A stretch of 64,000 nucleotides of DNA from Bacillus sp. AFS055030 (GTDB taxonomy: Bacteria; Bacillota; Bacilli; Bacillales; Bacillaceae_G), in the NCBI RefSeq assembly GCF_002574545.1, contig NZ_NUGT01000003.1, positions 28,222 through 92,221 on the forward strand, read 5' to 3'. Below, piece by piece: positions 16,849 through 24,446 of this stretch. Each line of letters begins with the position of its first letter. Within the stretch, counting starts at the first letter, position 1. Under the pieces are notes generated by a model. That model ran no database searches. It saw only the letters and a list, made by a program, of their open reading frames with translations, and had not been told where the DNA came from. The position numbers and the translations under genes were made by a program.

Positions 16849-18105
16849 TTAGATTTTTACCTGCATCTGGATCATTCCAGTGAAAGTAGGGTTTGCAGTC
16901 CATTCTGGATTTTCTAAATCATACAATGATTCGATCGTTGGAAAACGAGTTATTACTTCCTTAAGTATCTCCATGATCTCTACACGAGCAAAAGCAGCAG
17001 CTATACAAGTATGATACCCTCCACCGAAAGCTACGTGACGGAAACCAGTTCGACTTATATCCATTTTTTCAGGATTTGCAAATACTCGCTCGTCACGTCC
17101 AGCAGAAGCTAAGAAGAAATAGACAGAATCATTTTTCTTGATTTGCTGCCCGTGTAATTCTATATCATTAGAAGCATGTCTAACAATATATTGGATTGGC
17201 CCTTCTAGTCTCATTGTTTCATCTAACACTTTTGGAAGAAGAGACATATCCTTTTTAAGCATTTCTAGAACATTTTGATTCTTAAAAAGAAGATGTAATG
17301 TATTACTTAACACGAATTGAGGTATTTTATGTCCACCGAAAATTAAGTGCATTGTTTGAGCAATTAATTGATCATCAGTAAGTTCACCATCCTCGCCAGG
17401 AGTCTCAGAGATTAACCTACTTAATAAATCATTTTTCTTTTCTTTTCGTCTTTCCGCAATCGCATCTGAAAGGTATGTCCAAATTTCTCTTACACTTCCT
17501 CTAACTTGTTCACTAATTTCTTTACTAGGAACATGAGACACAACGAAATCCTGCATAAATAATGCGATATCATCAGACCACTTTATGAATCGATCAACTT
17601 CTTCACCAGGAATTCCTAACATTTTACAAAGAACCATCGCAGGAATAGGGTGTGCGATCTCCTTTACAAAGTCAAATGAACTAATGTTTTTTTCAAGTAC
17701 TTTATCAACGATTGTAGAAACAATTTTCTGGATTTCTGGTGCAATCAGTTCGATTTCATTAACTAAAAAGGCTCTGTTCATATAGCCTTTTAATTGTGAA
17801 TGAACTGGTCGATCATTATAGACCATCCAAGTTTTAATGATATCGATTATATCCTTAAAATGTTGATCTTCTCCTTCAGCAAGATTACTCATTTTATTCG
17901 GAATTACCTTACTTGAAATAAATTTATCTCCAAGTAAATTTTTGGACACATCCTCATATCTTGTTATAAACCAAGATTGCATTTCTTCATGCCAAAAAAC
18001 GGGTGCATCATTTCGTAATCTTTCATATAATTCATATCTGTTTTCATAATACTCTTTACTATTTAAACTGAACTGCTCGACAGATTGTTTTACATTTATA
18101 CTCAT
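16849..18105 (-). CDS. cytochrome P450 with atypical I-helix
   Basis: This 418-residue soluble bacterial P450 has the K-helix E-x-x-R (ETMR, 296-299), a C-helix NDRPVHSQLK and the heme loop FGGGYHTCIAAAFAR with Cys367; the Gly usually found two residues after Cys is Ala. The I-helix reads HLIFGGHKIPQF, so the usual acid-alcohol pair of A-G-x-(D/E)-T is replaced by Lys260-Ile261. Most P450s need that pair for O2 activation, so this enzyme may use a substrate hydroxyl, act with peroxide or catalyse an unusual reaction. The gene starts 14 bases after the dGTPase-like gene, which puts both behind the guanine riboswitch. No ferredoxin or reductase gene is adjacent. Confidence 0.9.
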   Translation of the reverse strand: MSINVKQSVEQFSLNSKEYYENRYELYERLRNDAPVFWHEEMQSWFITRYEDVSKNLLGDKFISSKVIPNKMSNLAEGEDQHFKDIIDIIKTWMVYNDRPVHSQLKGYMNRAFLVNEIELIAPEIQKIVSTIVDKVLEKNISSFDFVKEIAHPIPAMVLCKMLGIPGEEVDRFIKWSDDIALFMQDFVVSHVPSKEISEQVRGSVREIWTYLSDAIAERRKEKKNDLLSRLISETPGEDGELTDDQLIAQTMHLIFGGHKIPQFVLSNTLHLLFKNQNVLEMLKKDMSLLPKVLDETMRLEGPIQYIVRHASNDIELHGQQIKKNDSVYFFLASAGRDERVFANPEKMDISRTGFRHVAFGGGYHTCIAAAFARVEIMEILKEVITRFPTIESLYDLENPEWTANPTFTGMIQMQVKI

Positions 18106-18119
18106 GTTATTTCCTCCTG

Positions 18120-19352
18120 TTATACTACAATTATTTTTTTAGTAGAATTACTTACAAAATCTACAATCTCCATATCACTGAAATGACAAATTACGTCACA
18201 AACAAAACGTGAACGCTCAGTATGGTTAGAGATACTAATTAATTTTTGTAGGATTTCCTTATCTAATTTCAACAAAGAATCCGCACTATTTAAGTTAAAA
18301 AGATAATCGTAGGTGAACTGTATATTATGAGTAATCTTTTTATCTATTTCTCTGTTAACTTTTCTTTCTAAGAAACATTTCTTTGTAATTTGATTTAATA
18401 GAAAAAGTTTTAATTCATTTTCTATTGGAAGATTCAATTTACTATACATTGGTTGTGATTCGTTTATCGTAATCACTAATGTATCGATAAAATCATGAAT
18501 AATATGTTGCGGTGGTTCTGATCTATACTTTCGGTAATTCTGCAAAATGTCCCTTAGTATATTATTCTTAATATCTTCCATCATTTTTGGAAGGAAATAA
18601 TGTAATTCAGATCTACTAATTTCAGGGAAAAAAAGCATTGTCTCCTCTAGCATCGCATCTTCTGTAAAATATCTGTTAAGTAATTGAGTAAATCTATTTT
18701 CTCCATAAAATAGAATGAGATCTTTAAGATCCGATAGCGCATAAGATAACGTGTCTGCTATGTCTACGATAGATTGCTCAATAACAATTTCCTGATATGT
18801 CAAAAATAAAGGTTCTAAATAGTCTGCCATATACTCGTAATAGCCTTTAATTAAACCGTTATATTCTTTTCTAATTAAAGGGATTTTAGTTTTGTATTTC
18901 ATTAAAGCTGTAAGGGTTCTATATTTAAAATCATCCGAACTATTGACTAAAATTTTAACGCTCTGTGCATTCGATTCAAATCCACCCATTTTTTTCATCA
19001 TTTCATCTAGCACTCGTTCACCAGAATGTCCAAATGGTGGATGACCAATATCATGAGCTAGACTAATAGCCATTACTAATTCTTTATTTATGGATGTAAT
19101 GTAATTCTCTCGTAAATAATTGTTAAGACGTTCTATGATTAGGCTTGAAATATGACATACGTCAATAGAATGAGACAAACGATTATGGAAATGCTCTGAG
19201 TTGGGAATTAACTGTGTTTTTTTTGCTAATTTTTTTAAATGGGGGGATTCTAAAACTGCATTAAAGTCATGTAAGAACGCAATATTAGCTTCTTGCGTTT
19301 TTTTGTCAGATAATCTTAGGTGGTCAAAAGTATGATACATGGCCTTATACAT
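18120..19352 (-). CDS. HD-domain hydrolase, dGTP triphosphohydrolase-like
   Basis: This 410-residue protein has the dGTPase-type HD fold. HNRLSHSIDV holds the first His (61), AHDIGHPPFGHSGE the His-Asp pair (100-101), GGFESNAQSVKILV is the family motif that follows, and DIADTLSYALSDLKD carries the last metal ligand (around Asp200). Known members hydrolyse dGTP or other dNTPs to the nucleoside and triphosphate. The ATG at 19352 follows AGAAGGGG. It is the first gene behind a guanine-class riboswitch and is followed after 14 bases by the P450 gene. Conventional dGTPases are not usually under such control, so the substrate here may be a purine-related intermediate. Confidence 0.88.
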   Translation of the reverse strand: MYKAMYHTFDHLRLSDKKTQEANIAFLHDFNAVLESPHLKKLAKKTQLIPNSEHFHNRLSHSIDVCHISSLIIERLNNYLRENYITSINKELVMAISLAHDIGHPPFGHSGERVLDEMMKKMGGFESNAQSVKILVNSSDDFKYRTLTALMKYKTKIPLIRKEYNGLIKGYYEYMADYLEPLFLTYQEIVIEQSIVDIADTLSYALSDLKDLILFYGENRFTQLLNRYFTEDAMLEETMLFFPEISRSELHYFLPKMMEDIKNNILRDILQNYRKYRSEPPQHIIHDFIDTLVITINESQPMYSKLNLPIENELKLFLLNQITKKCFLERKVNREIDKKITHNIQFTYDYLFNLNSADSLLKLDKEILQKLISISNHTERSRFVCDVICHFSDMEIVDFVSNSTKKIIVV

Positions 19353-19411
19353 ATCATTAAACCCCTTCTATAAATTTTTATTTAAGAAAACAATTAAATG
19401 ACATTAAAAAA

Positions 19412-19465
19412 CCAAGATAAAGTAGGACGTATTCTCCACTAGAGATAAGTCCTACTTTATCTTGG
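19412..19465 (-). terminator. riboswitch-controlled terminator candidate
   Basis: A perfect 16-17 bp inverted repeat (19412-19428 with 19449-19465) is followed on the minus strand by T6. It lies about 60 bases before the dGTPase-like start and downstream of the purine aptamer, so it is the likely expression platform. Confidence 0.8.
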
Positions 19466-19496
19466 CTTGTAAAAAAGTTGAAATTTTGAAGGTTGA

Positions 19497-19593
19497 CACT
19501 ATAGTCCTTGAAATAGATGGAATACGTACTTTTAAATATTCTAGATTAATAGAGTATTTAAAAGTACGTTAATCTATACAAAGGCATATAGTG
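19497..19593 (-). repeat. long imperfect hairpin in the leader
   Basis: The arms pair over about 40 bases: cactata / tatagtg at the base, then ccttg / caaagg, atagat / atctat and a perfect 15-bp segment built on acgtacttttaaata. It lies between the purine aptamer and the terminator. It may be an inserted MITE-like element or part of the RNA switch. Confidence 0.6.
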
Positions 19594-19636
19594 ATCCCTA
19601 TTACATTCAGCTTTTTATACTTATAAAGTAAAGATT

Positions 19637-19707
19637 ACCTCGTAGTCTAATTCTTAACGGGAATTAGGTAGAGACTCCCAGACCATATTTCCGGGTATAT
19701 ACGAGTT
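19637..19707 (-). ncRNA. purine riboswitch, guanine class
   Basis: Reading the minus strand from 19707, P1 is CTCGTA / TACGAG (19700-19705 with 19639-19644). P2 is CCCGGA / TCTGGG (19690-19695 with 19677-19682), with loop AATATGG. J2/3 contains TCTCTACC (19667-19674). P3 is TAATTC / GAATTA (19661-19666 with 19648-19653), with loop CCGTTAA. J3/1 gives GACTA. Each conserved element of the purine aptamer is present, including the loop-loop GG and CC partners. The specificity position is C (plus-strand G at 19645), which predicts guanine or hypoxanthine rather than adenine. The U in the J2/3 core argues against the 2'-deoxyguanosine variant. It precedes the dGTPase-like/P450 genes. Confidence 0.9.
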
Positions 19708-19771
19708 ATAATATATTTATGGTAAATAATGTTATAATTGGTAATAATAACCTGCAGGATTATCAATTAAT

Positions 19772-19800
19772 ATATTACATTTAATCAAATTAAATATCAA
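19772..19800 (-). promoter_or_regulatory. sigma-A type promoter of the riboswitch leader
   Basis: On the minus strand TTGATA (19795-19800) and TAATAT (19772-19777) are 17 bases apart. Transcription would start about 60 bases before the aptamer. Confidence 0.55.
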
Positions 19801-19911
19801 CACTATCTCTATGAGGATATAGTATGAAGTTTTTTGGCACATTTAAATATTAGTAGTTAAATGTGCAGTATTAAAGAGTGCTTTTAGTTGAATGATGATT
19901 TATTTTCGATA

Positions 19912-19940
19912 TTGACAGTCTATTTAGTGTGTAATAGTAT
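19912..19940 (+). promoter_or_regulatory. sigma-A type promoter of the acetoacetyl-CoA synthetase gene
   Basis: TTGACA (19912-19917) and TAGTAT (19935-19940) have a 17-base spacer; a TATAAT three bases further right is an alternative. The leader would be about 145 nt long. Confidence 0.6.
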
Positions 19941-20091
19941 AATAGTTAATTTTTAAATATTTAGTATTTTCAGGAAAATAATTAATACATAATGGAAAAA
20001 TTTTAAGTGATTTTCATGAAAAGGGTTGAACGAGCTATGCGCAGTACTGTGGCATTAAAATAAATAGATTGCTAATTTAGGAGGAGTAATA

Positions 20092-22071
20092 ATGAAAGCG
20101 GTTACTGAAGGTGCTTTATTATGGGAACCAACTAGGCAGCAAATTGAAAATGCTGGAGTTAGCCATTTTATGAATTGGCTTGAACATGAAAAAAAACTAT
20201 TTTTCAATACACAAAGCGAGTTATGGAAATGGTCTGTAGAAGATTTAGAGTACTTTTGGGAAAGCATTTGGAAATATTGTAATGTCATTTCGCACGCGCC
20301 GTACGATCAAGTTCTCAAAGAGAGAAAAATGCCAGGCGCAAAATGGTTTACTGGATCTAAAATAAATTATGCAGAACATGTATTTCGAAATGATCAAGGA
20401 GATCAAACTGCATTAATTTTTCAATCAGAAATTACTCCAAAAACAGAAATAAGTTGGAAAGAGCTTAAAGAAAAGACAGGATTAGTAGCAAATTCTTTAA
20501 GAGAATTAGGTGTAAAACCTGGTGATCGAGTTGTAGCATATATGCCTAATATCCCTGAAACGATCATTGCTTTTTTAGCTTGTGCAAGCATTGGAGCTAT
20601 TTGGTCAAGCTGTTCACCAGATTTTGGTACGAGTAGTGTAATTGACCGTTTTAAGCAAATCGAACCGACTATTTTATTTGCGGTGGATGGTTATTCTTAT
20701 AATGGAAAAGTTCAAAATAGGCTATCAAGCGTTAAAGAGCTACAGTCTGAATTACCTACATTAAAGAAGACAATTTTAGTGCCATATGTGAATTTTGATG
20801 AATACAAAATGGAAAGCAATATCGTTTTTTGGAATGAATTATTAGTGGGAAGCAGTGAACTTACTTTTGAAAGTGTTCCTTTTGAACATCCATTATGGAT
20901 CTTGTTTTCTTCTGGAACAACAGGTTTGCCTAAACCAATTGTACAAAGTCAAGGAGGCATATTAGTTGAGCAACTAAAGACATTAGTAGTTGAACAAGGA
21001 ATAAATCAGGATGATGTCATTTTTTGGTTTACTACAACTGGCTGGATGATGTGGAATCAATTAGTTGGTGGTTTGTTATCTGGCAGTACGATTTTATTGT
21101 ATGATGGAAGCCCTTCTTATCCAAGTTTACATATATTATGGGACCTTGCAGAAGAAGTAGGGGTAACATTCTTTGGTACAAGTGCAGGATTTTTAAGCGT
21201 GTGTGAGAAGCACGGAATTGAGTTGAAAAATAGACATAGTTTTTCTAAATTAAAGTCTATTTGTTCAACGGGATCTCCACTATCAGTAGAAGGATTTTCC
21301 TGGGTTTATGAAAATATAAGAGATGACATTTGGCTTGTTTCAACTAGTGGAGGTACTGATGTTTGTACAGCATTTGTTGGAGGTTCACCTATTCTTCCTG
21401 TTTATGCTGGGGAGATTCAAGCTCGTTCATTAGGAGCTCATGTACAATCATTCGATGATGAGGGAAACTCAGTTATTAACGAGGTGGGCGAATTAGTGAT
21501 TACTTCTCCTATGCCTTCCATGCCACTTTATTTCTGGGGTGATTTTAATAATGAACGTTATCTAGAAAGTTATTTTGAAGTTTATCCAGGTATTTGGAGA
21601 CATGGAGATTGGATTAAAATTGATGAAAAAGGTAGTTGTATCATATATGGGAGATCAGATTCAACTATAAATAGACAAGGAGTGCGTTTAGGTACTAGTG
21701 AAATCTATCGAGTTGTTGAAACGCTTGATGAAGTAATGGAAAGTTTAGTGATTGATTTAGAATTACTTGGCCGTCAGTCATTTATGCCATTATTTGTTGC
21801 ACTGAAACATGGGGTTGTGTTGACAAATGAATTAAAAGAAAAAATAAAAGTAGAAATTAAGCAGAAGGTTTCTCCGCGATTTGTACCTAATGAAATATAT
21901 GAAGTGGAGCAAATTCCAAAAACATTGAGTGGAAAAAAATTAGAAGTTCCAATTCGTAAAATATTATTAGGATTTTCTCCTGAAAAAGTAGTCAACAAAG
22001 GTTCGATGGCTAATCCAGAGTCATTAAAGTTTTTTATCGGGTTGGCACAAGTGTTAAATGAACAAAATTGA
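20092..22071 (+). CDS. acetoacetate--CoA ligase
   Basis: This 659-residue adenylate-forming enzyme activates acetoacetate to acetoacetyl-CoA. It has the N-terminal region of acetoacetyl-CoA synthetases (LLWEPTRQQIENAG; GSKINYAEHVF), the P-loop SSGTTGLPK at about 273-281, GWMMWNQLVGG, the A7-A8 region RHGDWIKID...YGRSDSTINRQGVRLG, and the C-terminal catalytic lysine in LSGKKLEVPIRK. The length equals the family norm. The ATG follows GGAGGAG. It is monocistronic, with a clear promoter and terminator, and probably feeds ketone bodies or PHB breakdown products into central metabolism. Confidence 0.92.
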   Translation: MKAVTEGALLWEPTRQQIENAGVSHFMNWLEHEKKLFFNTQSELWKWSVEDLEYFWESIWKYCNVISHAPYDQVLKERKMPGAKWFTGSKINYAEHVFRNDQGDQTALIFQSEITPKTEISWKELKEKTGLVANSLRELGVKPGDRVVAYMPNIPETIIAFLACASIGAIWSSCSPDFGTSSVIDRFKQIEPTILFAVDGYSYNGKVQNRLSSVKELQSELPTLKKTILVPYVNFDEYKMESNIVFWNELLVGSSELTFESVPFEHPLWILFSSGTTGLPKPIVQSQGGILVEQLKTLVVEQGINQDDVIFWFTTTGWMMWNQLVGGLLSGSTILLYDGSPSYPSLHILWDLAEEVGVTFFGTSAGFLSVCEKHGIELKNRHSFSKLKSICSTGSPLSVEGFSWVYENIRDDIWLVSTSGGTDVCTAFVGGSPILPVYAGEIQARSLGAHVQSFDDEGNSVINEVGELVITSPMPSMPLYFWGDFNNERYLESYFEVYPGIWRHGDWIKIDEKGSCIIYGRSDSTINRQGVRLGTSEIYRVVETLDEVMESLVIDLELLGRQSFMPLFVALKHGVVLTNELKEKIKVEIKQKVSPRFVPNEIYEVEQIPKTLSGKKLEVPIRKILLGFSPEKVVNKGSMANPESLKFFIGLAQVLNEQN

Positions 22072-22081
22072 AAAAGTCTAG

Positions 22082-22117
22082 AACGTTATCTTTATTATGA
22101 GATAGCGTTTTTTTTCT
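22082..22117 (+). terminator. intrinsic terminator
   Basis: The stem aacgttatct / agatagcgtt is followed by T8 and ends the ligase gene. Confidence 0.85.
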
Positions 22118-22256
22118 CTATTATGATTGATTGTTGATTTTATTATGAAACTTACTGACAGGATAGCTGCATAGGGTTATAATAGCACCGTCGATATATT
22201 CCAAGAAAAGATCAAAATTTGTTATCGTTTAAATATGATTTTTCTAGAGGAGAAAC

Positions 22257-23267
22257 ATGAGAAAGGTGTGCAGAAGTGTGAACAAAAGAATATTTTTGAG
22301 TTTATTTACTGTGATTCTACTATCTGTATCTGTGGGTTGTGGAGAAATCACTGAACAGACATCGTCAAAAAAAGTGGAAACCACAACAAGCACGGATTCT
22401 AAGACTGTTGAAACGAAAAAGAGTAATGACAAAGAAAAACCAACGAGTGATAGTGGACCAAACAAAAGTGTTCCTGCATCTAGCACCTCAAAGGCAACAG
22501 GTACAACGGGTGGATTTGATTACAGCAAATATACCTTAATTGTAGTAAACGGCGGGGATCTATCAGGACATAGACAGCCGAATGTCAAAGTAGATGTTGG
22601 ATTTGGAAAACGGGAATATTGGGCGTATACAAATGAATACGGTCAGCTAATACGTGTTGAAGCGAAAAAGATAACACTTCAAAATTCGAAAACTGAACAT
22701 GTTTTATCATCAGGTAGATATTACGCTGATGAAGCAAATGTTCCTGGTACAGAGAGTCCGATCTTGGATCAAGGGCATGTGATTGCAGACTCGCTTGGTG
22801 GAGTATCAAACGCATATAATATTACTCCTCAAAACAGCAATCTCAATAGGCATGGTGATCAAGCCTATATGGAAAAAGTGATTCGAGATGCAGGAGGTTG
22901 TACAGATTTCGTAGCAGTGATTCAATATCCAAATACACACACGCAAATTCCAAACCATTATAAATTCACATACAAAATTCATGGCAGATCCATTACAGAT
23001 GAATTTGACAATGTAAACCCAGATGAAGTAAATAAAAGTTTAGGGAAAACGACAAATGCGAGCAGTACGCCAAAGAAAACAGACAATGTACCTGCAAACA
23101 AAGCGAAAAATAGTAATGAAGATATTAGTAAAGTGGATACCAACCATAATGGAAGAGTTACAATCGCCGAAGCCAAAGCTGCTGGCTTTAAAATGCCAAT
23201 TACGCGCGATTCATGGCTCTATAAATATATGGATGATCGAGATGGTGATGGATTAGTAGGCGAATAA
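22257..23267 (+). CDS. secreted DNA/RNA non-specific endonuclease lipoprotein with Ca-binding tail
   Basis: This 336-residue protein begins with a signal peptide and lipobox (LLSVSVGC, Cys28), followed by a Ser/Thr/Lys-rich linker to about residue 85. The nuclease domain holds DQGHVIADSLGG (catalytic His174) and PQNSNLNRHGDQAYME (metal-binding Asn), the pattern of His-Me finger non-specific nucleases. The tail has two EF-hand-like loops (DTNHNGRVTIAEA and DDRDGDGLVGE), similar to an excalibur domain but without its cysteines. It is probably anchored outside the cell and degrades nucleic acids for nutrition or competition. No immunity gene is adjacent. Confidence 0.82.
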   Translation: MRKVCRSVNKRIFLSLFTVILLSVSVGCGEITEQTSSKKVETTTSTDSKTVETKKSNDKEKPTSDSGPNKSVPASSTSKATGTTGGFDYSKYTLIVVNGGDLSGHRQPNVKVDVGFGKREYWAYTNEYGQLIRVEAKKITLQNSKTEHVLSSGRYYADEANVPGTESPILDQGHVIADSLGGVSNAYNITPQNSNLNRHGDQAYMEKVIRDAGGCTDFVAVIQYPNTHTQIPNHYKFTYKIHGRSITDEFDNVNPDEVNKSLGKTTNASSTPKKTDNVPANKAKNSNEDISKVDTNHNGRVTIAEAKAAGFKMPITRDSWLYKYMDDRDGDGLVGE

Positions 23268-23367
23268 ATGGTGTCAATCATGAGCGTTATACATTCTATT
23301 ATGCCATTTGAATAAACAAATGATTCACCAAGGAATGTATCAAAAAACATAGTTTTTCATTAAAACA

Positions 23368-23414
23368 ATACCCCTTTAAGGAGTATTGTTATCTCAGCTT
23401 TTAAAGGGGTATAA
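23368..23414 (-). terminator. intrinsic terminator
   Basis: A perfect 12-bp inverted repeat (atacccctttaa / ttaaaggggtat) is followed on the minus strand by tgtttt. It lies just downstream of the small gene 23483-23695. Confidence 0.6.
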
Positions 23415-23482
23415 AAATGGGGGGCTTAAACAGTTCAGACTTTTCATGGTTTTATTTATTCTTTTATTCTAATCAATTAAAG

Positions 23483-23695
23483 TTAGCATTCGTGATTTAT
23501 AATTTTACCTTGTTCAGTCAGTTTAACAAGAGCTGCATAACCAATTCCTTTTTTAACGACAGTTGCCATACCTTCATTAACAAGTAAATTCAATGTTTTT
23601 AGTTCGTCTTTGTTTAATTTTGTATATCGGTAATAACCATCACCAATTTTGTGAATTAATCTGCCTTCTCTTGTCATTCCTAAAACAGTAGTCAT
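23483..23695 (-). CDS. small hypothetical protein, 70 aa
   Basis: The function is not recognised. The protein is basic, without membrane segment, and its second half looks like a small helix-turn-helix or winged-helix fragment (LNKDELKTLNLLVNEG, then YAALVKLTEQGKI). It has a ribosome site (GAAGGG) 6 bases before the ATG and a terminator downstream. Confidence 0.6.
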   Translation of the reverse strand: MTTVLGMTREGRLIHKIGDGYYRYTKLNKDELKTLNLLVNEGMATVVKKGIGYAALVKLTEQGKIINHEC

Positions 23696-23883
23696 ATTTT
23701 TCCCTTCTTTCGAAAGTTGTTTAGATTAATGATTACATACTTATCGTAAATTGTTTGTGCAAATTTGTCTGTGTATAAATTGTGAAATGTTTTACAATAT
23801 TAAGTCTGTCATAATTTGGAAGGATAAACATATTTTCATCCCGCCATACTATTTTTGTGTCTACTAAATGGAGGTGTGTTGGT

Positions 23884-24165
23884 ATGTCATTTCAAAATCG
23901 CGGTGTCGGACATCCTGAACATCAAGATGATCCTAATAAATTACATATCGTCGCAGTACGAAAAAATGGCGATGGTGATATTACAGATGTAAAATTCCAA
24001 AATGGTGAAATAGTTGGGATTGAGCAAGCCATAGCAATGGCAGAGCTTGAACAAATTGAAGATGTGAACACAGGTCTAACTCGTGGAGATAATCCACATA
24101 AAACACTCCGTTCTTATCCTGACGGTGATCCTACAAATAATTTAAGTAACTTACCTACTTTTTAA
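23884..24165 (+). CDS. DUF3892 domain-containing protein
   Basis: The 93-residue product matches the DUF3892 pattern: HIVAVRKNGDGDITDVKFQN, AIAMAELEQIEDVNTG, then RSYPDGDPTNNLSNLPTF at the C-terminus. The function of the family is unknown. An in-frame ATG lies further upstream, but the ATG at 23884 has GGAGGTG seven bases before it and is the better start. It is a single gene. Confidence 0.8.
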   Translation: MSFQNRGVGHPEHQDDPNKLHIVAVRKNGDGDITDVKFQNGEIVGIEQAIAMAELEQIEDVNTGLTRGDNPHKTLRSYPDGDPTNNLSNLPTF

Positions 24166-24176
24166 TGTTTAATCTC

Positions 24177-24226
24177 TAAAAGAGGATGTCTCAAACGTAT
24201 TAACTTTTTGGGGCATCTTTTATTGT
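24177..24226 (+). terminator. terminator-like hairpin after the DUF3892 gene
   Basis: The imperfect stem gaggatgtctcaaa / tttttggggcatct is followed by a T-rich stretch. It overlaps the presumed left end of the IS remnant. Confidence 0.55.
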
Positions 24227-24350
24227 GGAAACGAAAACCCTAAGCTAGTCATGTACCAAAGGAAAAGAAATGAAAACGATCCAAGTCTCAATCGAAAATC
24301 AGGTTCAACGAAAAGACATCGAGGGTGTTCAGGAGGAGTAGTTCAATTAC

Positions 24351-24446
24351 TTAATTGCTAAAATACATAATGACTCCTATTACTACTGGAATAATAAAAA
24401 TCATACTAATTCCAACTATTATCCATAAATTTTTCGAAGTTATCAT
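24351..24446 (-). CDS. 31-residue single-pass membrane peptide
   Basis: A short frame begins with ATG at 24446, with AAGGTGG 5-6 bases upstream, and encodes MITSKNLWIIVGISMIFIIP and then VVIGVIMYFSN. That is one transmembrane helix with a Lys near the start and no other polar core. It could be a small regulatory membrane peptide, a type I toxin-like peptide or chance. It lies inside the boundaries of the IS remnant. Confidence 0.4.
   Translation of the reverse strand: MITSKNLWIIVGISMIFIIPVVIGVIMYFSN

Larger units (their letters stand above)
19353..20091. other. regulatory intergenic region of about 740 bp
   Basis: It holds, on the minus strand, a promoter (19772-19800), a purine riboswitch aptamer (19637-19707), a long hairpin (19497-19593) and a terminator (19412-19465). 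On the plus strand it holds the promoter of the acetoacetyl-CoA synthetase gene. A further inverted repeat, gcacatttaa / ttaaatgtgc, lies at 19837-19866. No protein gene is seen. Confidence 0.7.

Noticed and set aside
19837..19866. Perfect 10-bp inverted repeat upstream of the acetoacetyl-CoA synthetase gene, considered as a riboswitch or terminator
   Set aside because: No T-run on either strand and no known aptamer motif; it may be an operator, but there is no further support.
23285..23340. Nested inverted repeats (tacattc / gaatgta; catttg / caaatg) after the nuclease gene
   Set aside because: They could fold, but there is no T-run or known RNA motif, so no function is assigned.
24270..24341. 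23-codon frame (MKTIQVSIENQVQRK...) near the left end of the IS remnant
   Set aside because: It could be a transposase fragment, but the similarity is too weak to call and no coding signal follows.
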